NCBI RefSeq assembly: GCF_964019385.1
Contig: NC_088654.1
Coordinates: 16,248,796 to 16,312,795 of the forward strand
DNA length: 64,000 nt
Reading direction: 5' to 3'
Source: Sycon ciliatum
Lineage: Eukaryota; Porifera; Calcarea; Leucosolenida; Sycettidae
Shown here: piece after piece, positions 32,587 through 37,400 of the stretch
Position numbering within the stretch: position 1 is the stretch's first letter
Layout of the letters: each line of letters opens with the position of its first letter
Position numbers and translations under genes: made by a program
Notes under the pieces: model-generated
The model's database searches: none
Seen by the model: only the letters and a program-made list of their open reading frames with translations
Told to the model about the DNA's origin: nothing

Positions 32587-33255
32587 ATGTGTGTATGTGT
32601 GTAAATGCGTGTGTATGTAGGTGTATGTGCGTGGGGGGGGGGCAAAGGACTGAGAAGAGACCAGAGGACTAATCGTATCGACAAATGAAAAATTCACGAT
32701 TCGTATGAGGCTCGGCTGGATTCCGGGTTTTCCGCATCCGCAGGAACGCCACCACTCTCTAATATCAAGGCGCAGATTCAGCTCCTGAGCGGTGGTAGGT
32801 GAGTATAGAGACCCACTACAAAGACAAAGTGGTCAAAGACCGAAAATCCCATTCACTGCTGCAGGCAGGCATAGTGGGATGGTCCAAGATCATGATTGAG
32901 AAACAGAGGGTACCAGGTTCAAGTCCTGATTGGTAGCGGTAGGATTTTGCAGTCGTGCTTCGACCCACAGCTAATTGGGAACTCGTGGCCTGGCACAAGG
33001 GAAGAATGGATGCAGCGAATTACCTATCTCAAATATTGATGCAATTGCAAAGATCAAAGTCAACAGCATAACATCCATGATGTGAATGCAAACCATACTC
33101 TTGAGCTTGCTACAATCCAGTCTAAATGGGATTAGTGTCTCAGAATAGATTTTGCGGCTGCTGAGTCGTAACACAAGTTTCTTACCGGCTTGTGCATTGA
33201 TACTTGGCAGAAACACGACCAAGAGCAGCTGCACCGCAACCAGAACACGGCCCAT
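8344..33255 (-). CDS. CTLD-CTLD-ZP domain cell-surface protein
   Basis: Eleven minus-strand exons join in one frame: 33255-33186, 31893-31453, 24083-23870, 22669-22476, 20997-20929, 20266-19980, 19656-19402, 17259-17066, 16002-15840, 14848-14710, 8438-8344. This gives 2121 nt, about 706 residues. Predicted order: signal peptide (1-23), C-type lectin-like domain 1 (24-170), CTLD 2 (171-306), acidic linker (307-329), ZP-N (330-425), ZP hinge and ZP-C (426-632), RRKR furin-type site (645-648), hydrophobic C-terminal tail (about 688-700) with no cytoplasmic domain, as for a GPI-anchor signal. Every junction phase agrees, and all introns are GT-AG except one with a GC donor after 19980. ZP domains polymerise into extracellular filaments, so this could be a filament-forming lectin. 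The first exons upstream of 33255 are untranslated or unseen. I do not know a named orthologue. Confidence 0.8.
8804..8847 (-). ncRNA. Type I hammerhead ribozyme
   Basis: Minus-strand order: stem I CTGCG, core CTGACGA, stem II GTCC-ACAAA-GGAC, core GAAA, very short stem III CAG-TT-CTG, cleavage dinucleotide TC, stem I CGCAG. All core residues are present. Confidence 0.88.
9030..9073 (-). ncRNA. Type I hammerhead ribozyme
   Basis: Second unit of the array, identical in core and stems to the copy at 8804-8847, 226 bp away. Confidence 0.88.
9101..12182 (-). mobile_element. RTE-like non-LTR retrotransposon, full length
   Basis: A 3.08 kb LINE inserted in the retrozyme unit. The 11-bp sequence CCGAACCTGAT occurs at both borders (9090-9100 and 12183-12193) as target-site duplication. 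On the minus strand the element starts about 100 bp before its ORF and ends in an (ATT)n tail (9101-9124). Confidence 0.85.
9142..12084 (-). CDS. RTE-like LINE ORF: endonuclease-reverse transcriptase
   Basis: One uninterrupted 980-codon ORF. Residues about 20-250 form an apurinic-type endonuclease (VATFNVRSLKSK, ITETW, ILGDLNAK near 165, SDHHPV). The reverse transcriptase follows, with GPDGISADALK, SYRPVMLLSV, SQAGFRPGRSTTDG, LLDFSGAFDT and YADD near 739-742. The C-terminus has WFGHVVRE and RRPRGRPRLRW, usual in RTE-type elements. The enzyme nicks the target and copies its own RNA there. An intact frame, short 5' leader, microsatellite tail and precise duplication suggest a recent, possibly active copy. 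The exact clade (RTE versus a related APE-type clade) is my inference. Confidence 0.9.
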   Translation of the reverse strand: MRGHNEAVESVFQKRRRTPSCRVATFNVRSLKSKIKKQTLAEDFEAYKLDILGITETWIADNGVDTLGDGHKLYRSGGQSSRAGVAILVNKKFSNNVLSYQFHSDRVVSVRMVLSPRPDSRAVTVVCCYAPTLQRSTINPQEADNFYELLNNVVLKTKNRDELWILGDLNAKVGSSRPGSVSPVGCYSKHTISNSNGCRLVEFCEDNRLVLTNTLFKHRMQHRSTWFSDGLVHADGKPVRNMIDYVIVKRSTMAAVLDARSFGGFTTRSDHHPVIAVLGIALSKVHPTVKQQDPCFNRYNRPTAESSKLFCDRLKEKLPSLLPLSANIDNASVDKAWRGFVWATHDAAQEAFGKVPTGSAPKASTNPRVASLSTEQKNLHCRINAEPDPEQRKALKIERSAKLHEIRRILQKEGEQYWQRKAVEVDALRPDPRSYFNAINNLRQLRSGKKAAPVRLADADGRIMADISWNLNAFNEYYESVFYTDGQPLDLRQQSNEEDPFTIEEVRSAIIKQKSGGAVGPDGISADALKSAKNLFAPWLTNFFNAVQATEYCPDDMRCGLIVPIYKAGKPLGHPKSYRPVMLLSVVRKILTSILTRRHTLHVQSYVAESQAGFRPGRSTTDGVFYARTMCERALLGDWSYSSALLDFSGAFDTVIRQVALERLATAGAPTSTTAVLVSNTTARTKLGKQLSKPFPTNIGVVQGDPMSPIMFITYAEGSMRKIREQALPASDLPATFTQYADDTTAHQNERSSVEETVRVCEPVFSDDNLKLNVAKTQYFTVTKEDDSWKSVKLLGSMLGTAEDIAARVSAANRAFAGIPWKRHNLNSRLCMFSCLILPVLLYNCALWTLSQTLTDVVNVWHRKKLRTIIGITYPQRISNTALYARTEQTPLSQVCRQRRLLWFGHVVREGEESSSFQALLMSINTTDIRRPRGRPRLRWIDVVKKDLQCINLSLLDAVQSASDRAAWLEIVNRCVDLMQ
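12556..12735. mobile_element. TA-flanked MITE, CAGT...ACCTGG family
   Basis: CAGTGAAACCTCG at the left and CCAGGTTTTACTG at the right, TA on both sides. The interior repeats GACCACCTG and GACCGCTTT words as in the copies at 2020, 22801, 23516 and 38505. Confidence 0.7.
12736..13520. other. Intronic, no recognised gene
   Basis: Part of intron 10 of the CTLD-ZP gene. A short GTACTCTCAGTA-type triplication (about 12899-12950) is all that stands out. Confidence 0.4.
13521..13665. mobile_element. TA-flanked MITE (CAGTGCTGGCAACTG)
   Basis: Termini CAGTGCTGGCAACTGAAATC and its near complement ending at 13663, with TA at both borders. A second copy at 46206-46352 shows the same termini and the same interior in reverse orientation. 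Confidence 0.8.
13666..14709. other. Intronic, no recognised gene
   Basis: No exon with fitting phase was found between exon 10 and the MITE. A 14-base G run lies at 14655-14668, beside a small inverted pair of TGTCGAAATCGA words (about 14465-14520). Confidence 0.4.
14710..14848 (-). CDS. Exon 10: end of ZP domain and furin-type site
   Basis: The exon opens RTCPTVASTSS with the last ZP-C cysteine, then PSVGRRKRQASFDED: RRKR matches the consensus furin cleavage site that follows ZP domains. Ends in phase 1 before gtgagc. Confidence 0.75.
14849..15839. repeat. Intron with long poly-C/poly-G runs
   Basis: C runs at 15219-15233 and 15432-15454 (23 bases) and a G run at 15571-15582, within the intron between exons 9 and 10. 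Words such as GAGACCACCTG near 14950-15040 recall the MITE family at 23516 but no termini are clear. Confidence 0.7.
15840..16002 (-). CDS. Exon 9: ZP-C core
   Basis: After cttcacag the exon completes GCPVRESVTVGVTHW, then SRYQRLSYLAVAFVNQIDD and MHCTYQVCAPGNNQ. This is the ZP-C block with the CP...aromatic...HCxxxVC pattern. Phase 2 in, 0 out, donor gtacgt. Confidence 0.85.
16135..16290 (-). mobile_element. tRNA-like SINE fragment(s)
   Basis: On the minus strand a tRNA-like A box (TTAGTGGTAGAGCATCG) and B box (GGTTCGAGTCC) are spaced as in a tRNA. A second partial B box (GGTTCGAGGCC) lies at about 16146-16160. The flanks do not complete a functional tRNA, so this is a tRNA-derived SINE. Confidence 0.6.
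17066..17259 (-). CDS. Exon 8: start of ZP-C
   Basis: It encodes VGRPVTFELELLTTHALDL then RPLRCWLNTGEPTKTP and LVFIDDG, the ZP-C signature CWxTxxxxP...LIxxGC, with the final Gly-Cys completed by exon 9. The acceptor tgtggag at 17260 has a weak pyrimidine tract and is the least certain border. Donor gtaagc, phase 2. Confidence 0.7.
18398..18690. mobile_element. Foldback MITE
   Basis: Arms begin with AAGAGTACATA and AGAGTGTGCA and are inverted at 18640-18690. The left arm contains an 18-base poly-C run where the right arm has CCCCCC in complement, so the run has expanded. A partial relative lies at 34390-34540. Confidence 0.65.
18731..19191. mobile_element. Pogo/Tigger-type MITE
   Basis: Inverted termini CAGTCGTCCCTCTCTAATCC and its complement at 19172-19191, with TA duplicated at 18729-18730 and 19192-19193. 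CAGT...CCC ends with TA target are typical of pogo/Tigger elements. No transposase. Confidence 0.85.
19402..19656 (-). CDS. Exon 7: ZP hinge region
   Basis: This 255-bp phase-0 exon starts ISYLNTIFAGE (the ZP YxNxI strand), continues RLALRCDFNSIIRV and SFGYLVDIYTATEFNISG, and ends SSFLDQ. These are characteristic of the stretch between ZP-N and ZP-C. Acceptor atgcag, donor gttagc. Confidence 0.75.
19980..20266 (-). CDS. Exon 6: ZP-N part of ZP domain
   Basis: The exon reads STKCTSHGMQFALPF, then PCLAGDVELAYL, GPLLGKCRC and YTDCGT, matching the ZP-N pattern C-x4-M ... C ... CGT. It ends TPDK in phase 0 only if the donor is the GC dinucleotide in gcaagt. The nearby GT (gtattt) would break the frame into exon 7. 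Confidence 0.75.
20929..20997 (-). CDS. Exon 5: short acidic linker
   Basis: A 69-bp exon between ttcacag and gtaagc encodes DDALVPLDDELVPILITEPQ and VP. It joins CTLD 2 to the ZP-N exon in phase (1 in, 1 out). No domain is recognised. Confidence 0.65.
21004..21110. repeat. CA-rich microsatellite
   Basis: Interrupted (CA)n with ACATACATAC variants, directly adjoining the 22-bp minisatellite and about 6 bp from the acceptor of exon 5. Confidence 0.9.
21112..21490. repeat. 22-bp minisatellite, about 17 units
   Basis: Unit ACATTCGGATGCATGCACAA plus AC, repeated head to tail with few changes. One unit is shortened (21182-21200). Each unit holds the palindrome ATGCAT. Long frames through it on both strands are artefacts of a period not divisible by three combined with no stop word. 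Confidence 0.92.
21545..21625 (+). mobile_element. Degraded tRNA-like SINE head
   Basis: CCTGTGGTTAGAGCGTCG resembles an A box and CCCGAGTTCTGG a degraded B box about 40 bp later. No cloverleaf can be completed. Confidence 0.35.
22476..22669 (-). CDS. Exon 4: second half of CTLD 2
   Basis: The exon completes CTLD 2: PNDPFRWQDGSSLEYENW, NEP instead of a clear EPN, then KWRVFDCQHARPSLCSRK with the closing cysteines. Acceptor tgtag, donor gtgagt, phases 2 in and 1 out. Confidence 0.85.
22801..22890. mobile_element. Short CAGTAAAACCTGT-family MITE
   Basis: CAGTAAAACCTGTAATTAAA at the left and GGGTTTTACTA at the right around GACCACCTG repeats. It looks like a solo unit of the family that has an expanded interior at 23516-23866. 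Confidence 0.6.
23250..23370. repeat. GT-rich microsatellite
   Basis: An interrupted (GT)n tract with a short (CG)n segment in intron 3. Confidence 0.9.
23516..23866. mobile_element. MITE with expanded 17-bp internal repeat at a splice donor
   Basis: TA-flanked termini CAGTAAGACCTGTAAC (left) and the complement of CGGTAAAACCTGTGAC (right). Inside, the word ACTAAAGACCACCTGTA is repeated about ten times. The right border abuts exon 3: the exon ends at 23870 and the TA duplication is part of its splice donor. Confidence 0.8.
23870..24083 (-). CDS. Exon 3: first half of CTLD 2
   Basis: After tgcccag the exon reads CGPSLAQYYFQNECYQF and continues to TWFWIGLSSA, the N-terminal half of a CTLD (WIGL motif). 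It ends in phase 2 at AAG before gtacgg. The GTA of the donor overlaps the TA target duplication of the MITE at 23516-23866. Confidence 0.85.
24116..24245. repeat. Inverted duplicate of 28190-28340
   Basis: This intron sequence next to exon 3 recurs in inverted orientation at 28190-28340. The two copies bracket a 4-kb complex of PLE fragments, MITEs and a retrozyme array. Confidence 0.8.
24300..24502. mobile_element. hAT-type MITE with 8-bp duplication
   Basis: Termini TAGGCACCGGCGGAT and its complement; exact 8-bp target duplication ATAAAGAT at 24292-24299 and 24503-24510. It is inserted in PLE 3' sequence. A diverged inverted copy lies at 43283-43815. Confidence 0.88.
24520..24703 (-). pseudogene. 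Penelope-like element C-terminal fragment
   Basis: The minus-strand frame reads LKVLEAVSSRMHKPDRCKQK then ELIVALRVL. The same block (LQVLEAVCQRIHKPNLCVQK) closes the PLE at 53776-54018, where it follows reverse transcriptase and GIY-YIG sequence. Only this end is present. Sequence on the other side (24700-25320) repeats its 3' UTR in inverted orientation, so it is a palindromic PLE end interrupted by two MITEs. Confidence 0.65.
24821..25235. mobile_element. Harbinger-type MITE
   Basis: GGGGCCGGTCACAGTGA at the left, TCAGTGTGACCGGCCC at the right, TTA on both sides (24818-24820 and 25236-25238). GG-starting termini with a TTA target fit PIF/Harbinger. Confidence 0.75.
25547..25593 (-). ncRNA. 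Type I hammerhead ribozyme (solitary)
   Basis: Minus strand: stem I TCCAT, core CTGATGA, stem II CCGTT-GCTTG-AACGG, core GAAA, stem III CAC-T-GTG, cleavage TA, stem I ATGGA. All stems are fully paired. It lies 0.6 kb downstream of, and on the same strand as, the GIY-YIG PLE fragment 26201-26812, a placement expected for a PLE terminal-repeat hammerhead. Confidence 0.85.
25735..25915. repeat. Cluster of three palindromes
   Basis: Three hairpins share the arms AATCGGAGC/GCTCCGATT: one of about 38 bp near 25736-25774, and two consecutive 30-bp palindromes at about 25841-25900, one with centre CCTAGG, the other CCTGGG. Confidence 0.8.
26010..26125. repeat. Short tandem duplication
   Basis: The stretch CCATTTTTCATGATGCATTG followed by CACAGAGTGCCTAG occurs twice, about 75 bp apart. 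Confidence 0.8.
26201..26812 (-). pseudogene. Penelope-like element GIY-YIG domain, frameshifted
   Basis: Minus-strand frames read FLSLIRKHFPKGSKMHKLFN, RNTVKIAYSCMPNM, DNVIYQAMVSDD, KVYTGMSAPPFKARYSNH, then after a frameshift near 26470 TELSKHVWSMKRDNRQYVI, KRCGLCTTEKYHIL, LNKRNEIVSKCRH. This is the GIY-YIG nuclease region and its neighbours in one class of Penelope-like elements. The reverse transcriptase would lie above 26812, where a retrozyme array now sits, and is missing. It differs from the PLE at 53-58 kb. Confidence 0.8.
26859..26904 (+). ncRNA. Type I hammerhead ribozyme, unit 1
   Basis: Stem I CTGCG/CGCAG, CTGATGA, stem II GTTC-ACAAA-GAAC, GAAA, stem III CAGC-AT-GCTG, cleavage TC. 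Stem II differs from copy 1 (GTCC/GGAC) by a compensated pair. Confidence 0.9.
27088..27133 (+). ncRNA. Type I hammerhead ribozyme, unit 2
   Basis: Identical to unit 1, 229 bp downstream. Confidence 0.9.
27317..27362 (+). ncRNA. Type I hammerhead ribozyme, unit 3
   Basis: Identical to unit 1; the array ends a few bases after its 3' stem I strand. Confidence 0.9.
27386..28131. repeat. Palindrome of PLE 3' UTR
   Basis: Two inverted arms of about 370 bp (27386-27770 and 27784-28131) with a short AT-rich centre. Both match the 3' end of the PLE at 53.3-57.9 kb (53300-53700, 57540-57925), including the CAATAAAGTAGTCC polyadenylation-like word. There is no coding part, so it is a doubly 5'-truncated inverted insertion. 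Confidence 0.8.
28449..28952. mobile_element. hAT-type MITE (TAGCCCTTTCCCAAAGGTGC)
   Basis: Inverted termini TAGCCCTTTCCCAAAGGTGC and 8-bp flanks CTCACGAG (28441-28448) and ATCACGAG (28953-28960), seven of eight identical. Inverted relative of the copies at 46920-47668 and 63153-63592. A run of about 10 G lies inside. Confidence 0.82.
29090..29168. repeat. GT microsatellite
   Basis: (GT)n with TATG interruptions, directly at the 5' border of the truncated LINE. Confidence 0.92.
29166..30391 (+). pseudogene. 5'-truncated LINE: RT C-terminus with zinc fingers
   Basis: An open frame starts in the GT repeat and continues QFADDSALIATTHH (the RT catalytic ADD), YGLTINLSKTKVMAVG, DFRYLGSIIHTGG, LLYGAECW, RLEWLGHLARMDGD and PRKRWRDSVRADL: the palm-thumb end of a non-LTR reverse transcriptase. 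The C-terminus has three Cys/His clusters: LCDVCQRTF...HKC, LCNACGRWF...HKC and CCRAHCLGCGRCCKS...LHSC. Endonuclease and most of the RT are absent. The true LINE frame begins near 29166; the Met further up is in the microsatellite. The stop is at 30389-30391. Confidence 0.85.
30392..30900 (+). repeat. Duplicated LINE 3' end with two GT tails
   Basis: After the LINE stop the sequence GGGGACACGTGACC ... ATGGCAGYGTTACCA leads into a (GT)n run at about 30485-30520. At 30540-30900 a second, diverged copy of the last zinc cluster (frame LCFKAHCGVCGRCCRSTRGF) and the same trailer lead into a second (GT)n run (30843-30896). The GT repeat is thus the 3' tail of this LINE. Confidence 0.7.
31056..31360. 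repeat. GT microsatellites
   Basis: (GT)n runs at about 31060-31096 and 31313-31356. A tRNA-like B box (GGTTTCGATTCCCG) at 30928-30942 hints at a SINE remnant between them and the LINE. Confidence 0.85.
31453..31893 (-). CDS. Exon 2: C-type lectin-like domain 1
   Basis: This single exon holds a whole CTLD. It opens ENCPSGWNYYQRHCYLA, continues with the C-x-HLVSI region, a FYWDDGRTF motif typical of the long-loop region, and closes with the cysteine pattern DC...AMCKK. The sugar-binding EPN/QPD motif is replaced by APGHP and the WND motif by LWYTADC, so calcium-dependent sugar binding is not predicted. Acceptor ctgcag, donor gtatgt, phases 1 and 1. Confidence 0.85.
32305..32640. repeat. GT microsatellites in intron 1
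   Basis: (GT)n runs at about 32305-32360 and 32538-32630, with a G run (32632-32642). Confidence 0.9.
32855..33000 (+). mobile_element. tRNA-derived SINE (same family as 47346)
   Basis: The words AGTGGGATGGTC, CATGATTGAGAAAC, GGTTCAAGTCCTG and GGGAACTCGTGGCCTGGCAC align with the full-length SINE at 47346-47650. Only the tRNA-like head and adjoining part are kept. Confidence 0.7.
33186..33255 (-). CDS. Exon 1: signal peptide of CTLD-ZP gene
   Basis: ATG at 33253-33255 opens MGRVLVAVQLLLVVFLPS, followed by INAQA, a textbook secretion signal with a likely cut after the AQA segment. The exon ends in phase 1 before gtaaga. The next exon supplies the two bases needed to finish a Glu codon. Confidence 0.75.
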
Positions 33256-35323
33256 CGTGAACGTTCCCCAGCCTGCAGGAAAAACACAGGACCCCAACAG
33301 TTTTAAAAGCATGTTGATATTCCGAACACATGCTGACACCCACCCACCCACCCCTGCAGAAAGAGACTAGCATTGACGCCTGGACAGACATAGAGATTGA
33401 CAGTTGAGACGCATAGGCTCTGGGCAACAAGAAGGGTGGACCTAAACCTTATGATAATGTTTTCCGCATGTGCGTTGGGTCATTCTATCCACGTTCGTCG
33501 AACATAACAGTTACTAGGGGCTATTTCAGTGGTCAGTAGGTCAGTAGGACTGCAAGTCTGCAACAGCCACAGTCGGTGACTGTATACGATCTGGGTATGT
33601 TCGTGGACAGTTAGTCATAACTCGTAACATAACTGTTGTTGTCCTCCATTTTCACCATAATTTAATTGGCTCACCATCCGAGTTTTAAAAGGTTTACGTA
33701 AACTGTTAGGCCAGTTTTTTTCTTGAATTCCCATACAAGAGTCTCCACTACAAACTTTTGAGTATGGTATGGTATTTCTAGTTTTATTCACCAATCGAAC
33801 AAGCATATCTGCCTTCTTGCCGGGATGGCCAGAGCCAACAACGGCTCCTACTATTTGATGAAGACTTAGTATGGAAGTATGAGTGGTATACTCTTGGTAA
33901 CTCAACAGTGCTGTGCTACGAAAGGGAGAACAGAGTCAGGAACAAATCATGATGTAATACATAGAAAGAGGAGTACAAGAAAAATGTGTCAAACACCAAC
34001 AACTCAAGGTACTGTATAACCCGAAGCACATACCTTCGAAAGCACGGCTGACCATAGAGTAGGAAGTATTGCGAGCAAATTTTTCGACTAGCCTATTATC
34101 AGAATGATACCCTAAAATGAATTCATCGCATTTTATTCATTTCGTGAGCACTATAGCGGCATCTCTCGGCTCCCAGCCACTTGAAATGCCAATGATGTCC
34201 CTTTAAACGCAGACGTGTAGGTCAATTCACTGGATATGTACACGCACATACATTGTACGCACCTACATGTACGTACAGTGTACACACCACATCGATCACC
34301 TGAGCACATCCGGAGACTCGGTGCACGGGTGGAACGTAGCCCCCAACGAGAAATCGGCTATTGTTCACAAATGAAACACATGCGCCCCCCAACAGTGTGC
34401 AACGCCTGATCCAGCTCTGCATAGGGCCTTGGTGGAGCGTAATTGCATCTTTGCATCATAATACCGTACATATCTGAGGGGACCCTATGCAGAGCTGGAT
34501 CAGGCGTTGAACGCTCTGTGGGGTTATGTACTCTTGATTCTATACTGACATCGTGTCCAGGTGCTTACTCGATAAACTGCATCTTTGCACGTTTTTTCTA
34601 TGCTCTAATATAAATCACAATATCTAACTTGCCGCAGAAATTGGACCCGTGCACGATCCTGTTCTCAGTATCTCATTTCCCGTCTACATGAGTGTATGTC
34701 AGTAGCGCTGATGAAGGTCTATTTCAAGGTTGAAATATAGAACTGGTCTCGAGACCTCTAAACCAGACGTGCACAATCTACTAGTAGCACAAAACTGACA
34801 AGGAGTACTGAGACATTCCACGGCATGAACGTCAGCTTGAGCACTGCTTGATAGAGCTAACTAACTGCCTTCCAACTTGGTAGGTTCATGGATATTAGTG
34901 CTAACTCCAAAGAGGGGAAGCCTTGGAATGTAGCTTGTGCTCGGCTCGATGACGCTCGCCTTCCCCTCTTTGCAATTAGCACTAATATCCATGAACCTTC
35001 CAAGTTGGAAGCGCAGCTGGTTAGCGCTATCGAGCAGTTTCGAGACCTCTCGTCCCTAAACCATGCTATGTGACAAGATGAGGTGCACCTGTCATCCAAC
35101 GATTATTTGGCGCCTGCGAAAACCATGCAAAGTACGTTCTTTCACACACGATAATGCAGACAGATTTGCTACATGGAATAGCACTTTGCTAGTGTGGATG
35201 TTCAAGTAGACTTGCAGCGGTGTTTGCACCTTAGTGTGCTTAGATGATAGAGTAAAAAGGCAGAAATAATTTTCCGACCCTCGACACGCTCTCATTCAAT
35301 CTGGCCATGCATTGTTATAAATT
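33256..35323. other. Upstream of CTLD-ZP gene, mostly unassigned
   Basis: Probable 5' UTR/promoter side of the CTLD-ZP gene. It contains a partial foldback MITE (34390-34540), a weak hammerhead-like word at 34716-34760 and a foldback at 34865-35010. No other coding exon is supported. Confidence 0.45.
34865..35010. repeat. Foldback (CCTTCCAACTTGG arms)
   Basis: CCTTCCAACTTGGTAGGTTC at the left is inverted at 34990-35010, with AGAGGGGAAG/CTTCCCCTCT further inside. Relatives occur near 44330-44430 and 60910-60935, so this is part of a dispersed family that also contains ACTGACAAGGAGTACTGAG. Confidence 0.65.
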
Positions 35324-35614
35324 TAGGGCTGAAACGATCATTCATTAACTCTTTTAAACGATTAACCAAAAACGCTAACGGTTGATAAATATGGTGGTAA
35401 AGACACACCTGGCAATATGGCGGTAAACACACGCCTGCCCACACACGCTCTCTAGGCTGCAAAGTTCTGGCACAGAGCTCTCCTTCTCACCACCACCACC
35501 ATCAGTTCGCGCCTGGCGCCTGGTCGATGCATGGCTGGCGGTATCCGGCATAGCAGGCTGGCACATCAAGTAGCGCATGGCACATAGATGATGACACAGC
35601 AACGACATAGCTCG

Positions 35615-35663
35615 ATTGCGACGTAGAGTCAACGTTTCGTCCCCGCTGGACTCATCAGGCAAT
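35615..35663 (-). ncRNA. Type I hammerhead ribozyme, left arm
   Basis: Minus strand: ATTGC/GCAAT stem I, CTGATGA, stem II GTCC-AGCGG-GGAC, GAAA, stem III CGT-TGACTCT-ACG, cleavage TC. Confidence 0.9.
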
Positions 35664-35780
35664 TTCTTCTTGGATGTCTTCATACGGAGCTTGACTCGGG
35701 AGAATGAAGTCGAAGACACCACTGCAGCTGTACTTATGGTTGATAAATATGGTGGTAAAGATACACCTGGCAAGAAGAAG

Positions 35781-35822
35781 ATTGCCTGATGAGTCCAGCG
35801 GGGACGAAACGTACGTCGCAAT
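35781..35822 (+). ncRNA. Type I hammerhead ribozyme, right arm
   Basis: Same as the left-arm ribozyme except for a minimal stem III (CGTACG). Confidence 0.9.
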
Positions 35823-36108
35823 CGAGCTATGTCGTTGCTGTGTCATCATCTATGTGCCATGCGCTACTTGATGTACCAGCCTGCTATGCCGGATACCGCC
35901 ATGCATCGACCAGGCGCCAGGTGCGAACTGATGGTGGTGGTGGTGAGAAGGAGAGCTCTGTGCCAGAACTTTGCAGCCTAGAGAGCGTGTGTGGGCAGGC
36001 GTGTGTTTACCGCCATATTCCCAGGTGTGTCTTTACCACCATATTTATCAACCATAAGTACAGCTGCAGTGGTGTCTTCGACTTCATTCTCCCGAATAAC
36101 GCTAACGA

Positions 36109-36220
36109 TCGATTTATTGGTTTTATCGATACTGACAATGGAGAAGGGCCTTGTCGAGTCAACTATCCAATCTATAACCAGTTCCGTGAGATGTCCCGCA
36201 CGACTGGAGTTGCACGTTCG
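36109..36220 (-). pseudogene. hAT transposase core fragment
   Basis: The minus-strand frame HLTELVIDWIVDSTRPFSIV then SIDKTNKSIVS resembles the hAT transposase block that precedes the catalytic core (I..fIv.D.rPfsiV). The retrozyme insertion at 36097 terminates it. Confidence 0.6.
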
Positions 36221-36250
36221 CATATTGGCCGCACCGCCAAAGAAGTGACG

Positions 36251-36510
36251 TTAGTTAGAGATCGGCTTCGTATCAGCACACGTTTGAACATCGATCCGTT
36301 TGTTTTCCGCTGAAACTGGTGGCTTTCCACCAACAGCAGCCGCATGTTGCTCCTTGTGAGCAGAGCTCAAGTGGGCAAGCAAATTCGTCGTTCCGCTCTG
36401 GCGGACAAACTCACGACTACACAGTTTACAACGAGCGGTCCGTCCTCTATCATCAAAATAGGCCCACACTGGAGACCTTTTACGCGGCTTACTTTCGCAG
36501 CTCTAATCAT
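36251..36510 (-). pseudogene. BED zinc finger of hAT transposase
   Basis: The minus-strand frame KRSPVWAYFDDRGRTARCKL then CSREFVRQSGTTNLLAHLSSAH is a BED-type zinc finger (C-x2-C ... H-x4-H spacing with WxxF start), the DNA-binding N-terminus of hAT transposases. An in-frame TAG lies just upstream and the frame ends at 36251, so the gene is broken. Confidence 0.8.
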
Positions 36511-37353
36511 CGACATCTTCCAAACGTAAAACGAAACACTGTCCAACTTCTCTGTGAGCTCACTCCAACAACTGACGACTGTTGTAGCAAAACACCAAGA
36601 ACAAAAGCCGATCGCCATTGCTGCATGCAACGAACCGATCAGCAAACATTTCGCCAATGTTGCAAGAACAGCGGCAAGTAAGTACGTCGTTACGTTAGTT
36701 GCAACACTTCCGGACTGCGCTGCGTGCAGTACATGATACAGTCATCATGGTCATGATTGTGTGTTGTGCAGTCCAGTCGGTCCGCGTTCCCGCGTGTAGG
36801 TAGAAGTGCATGCAAGTAGATCGTGTGTACCAGGTGTACGCGTGCTGCATGCAGATAGACTCGGATCGATCGGACACTGCACTCCGATCTTGAACCATGT
36901 GAACCCTGTGCATGTAGTGCGTACACTTGCATACAATAATCGTTAGAGATTGCTAACGATTATCGATTTCGCCCATAACGATTGATATCCGAGTTATCGA
37001 CATAATCGTTTCAGCACTAGAACTTATAATTATATCCTTGTTATTCCTTCTTTTCCTCTTTCTCTTTCCCACGTTAAGGGTACCTAGGTAGAATCAATGA
37101 CGCCCACAAAGATAGGTACTATTTTGTCGGAGAAGACCACAGGTCTTTGTGCGCGTCCCGCTGCATACAGGTGAAGAACAGATACCAAGAACCATCCCCT
37201 AAGAATCCTGCAGCGTTGCTGCCTCTTGCGTTATGCTATTTCGTTCTTCGGCAATGGTAGGAACGTGTCTTGTAGCTGAAAGGTTCATTCGAATCACTTT
37301 GCAATCTCCACACACCAGCCCTGTTGGTGGCATAATTACCGAGGCTTATATGT

Positions 37354-37400
37354 TTCGTTTACTGCAACCTGATGATGGCAATTTGCCGAAACGTCGAGAA
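37354..37400 (+). ncRNA. Hammerhead-like motif, degenerate
   Basis: CTGATGA, stem II GGCA-ATT-TGCC and GAAACGTC are present, but no stem I partner and no stem III loop can be drawn. Probably a relic. Confidence 0.3.

Larger units (their letters stand above)
35381..36097. mobile_element. Inverted-dimer hammerhead retrozyme, 717 bp
   Basis: Flanked by an exact 10-bp duplication AACGCTAACG (35371-35380 and 36098-36107). The left part is one 358-bp unit plus 35 bp (GTTGATAAAT recurs at 35381 and 35739). The right part (35774-36097) is about 324 bp of the same circular unit in opposite orientation. Each half has an intact hammerhead, so ribozymes are encoded on both strands. No ORF. It sits in a hAT transposase remnant. 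Confidence 0.85.
35324..37019 (-). mobile_element. Decayed hAT transposon
   Basis: Ends TAGGGCTGAAACGAT at 35324 and, on the other strand, TAGTGCTGAAACGAT at 37019 are the well-known hAT form. Inside are minus-strand transposase remnants (BED finger 36251-36510, WIVDSTRPFSIV block 36109-36220) and an inverted retrozyme that split the transposase. No 8-bp duplication is clear. Confidence 0.75.

Noticed and set aside
34716..34765. CTGATGA...GAAA word
   Set aside because: Stem II pairs are weak and stem I/III cannot be drawn; kept only as a weak relic.
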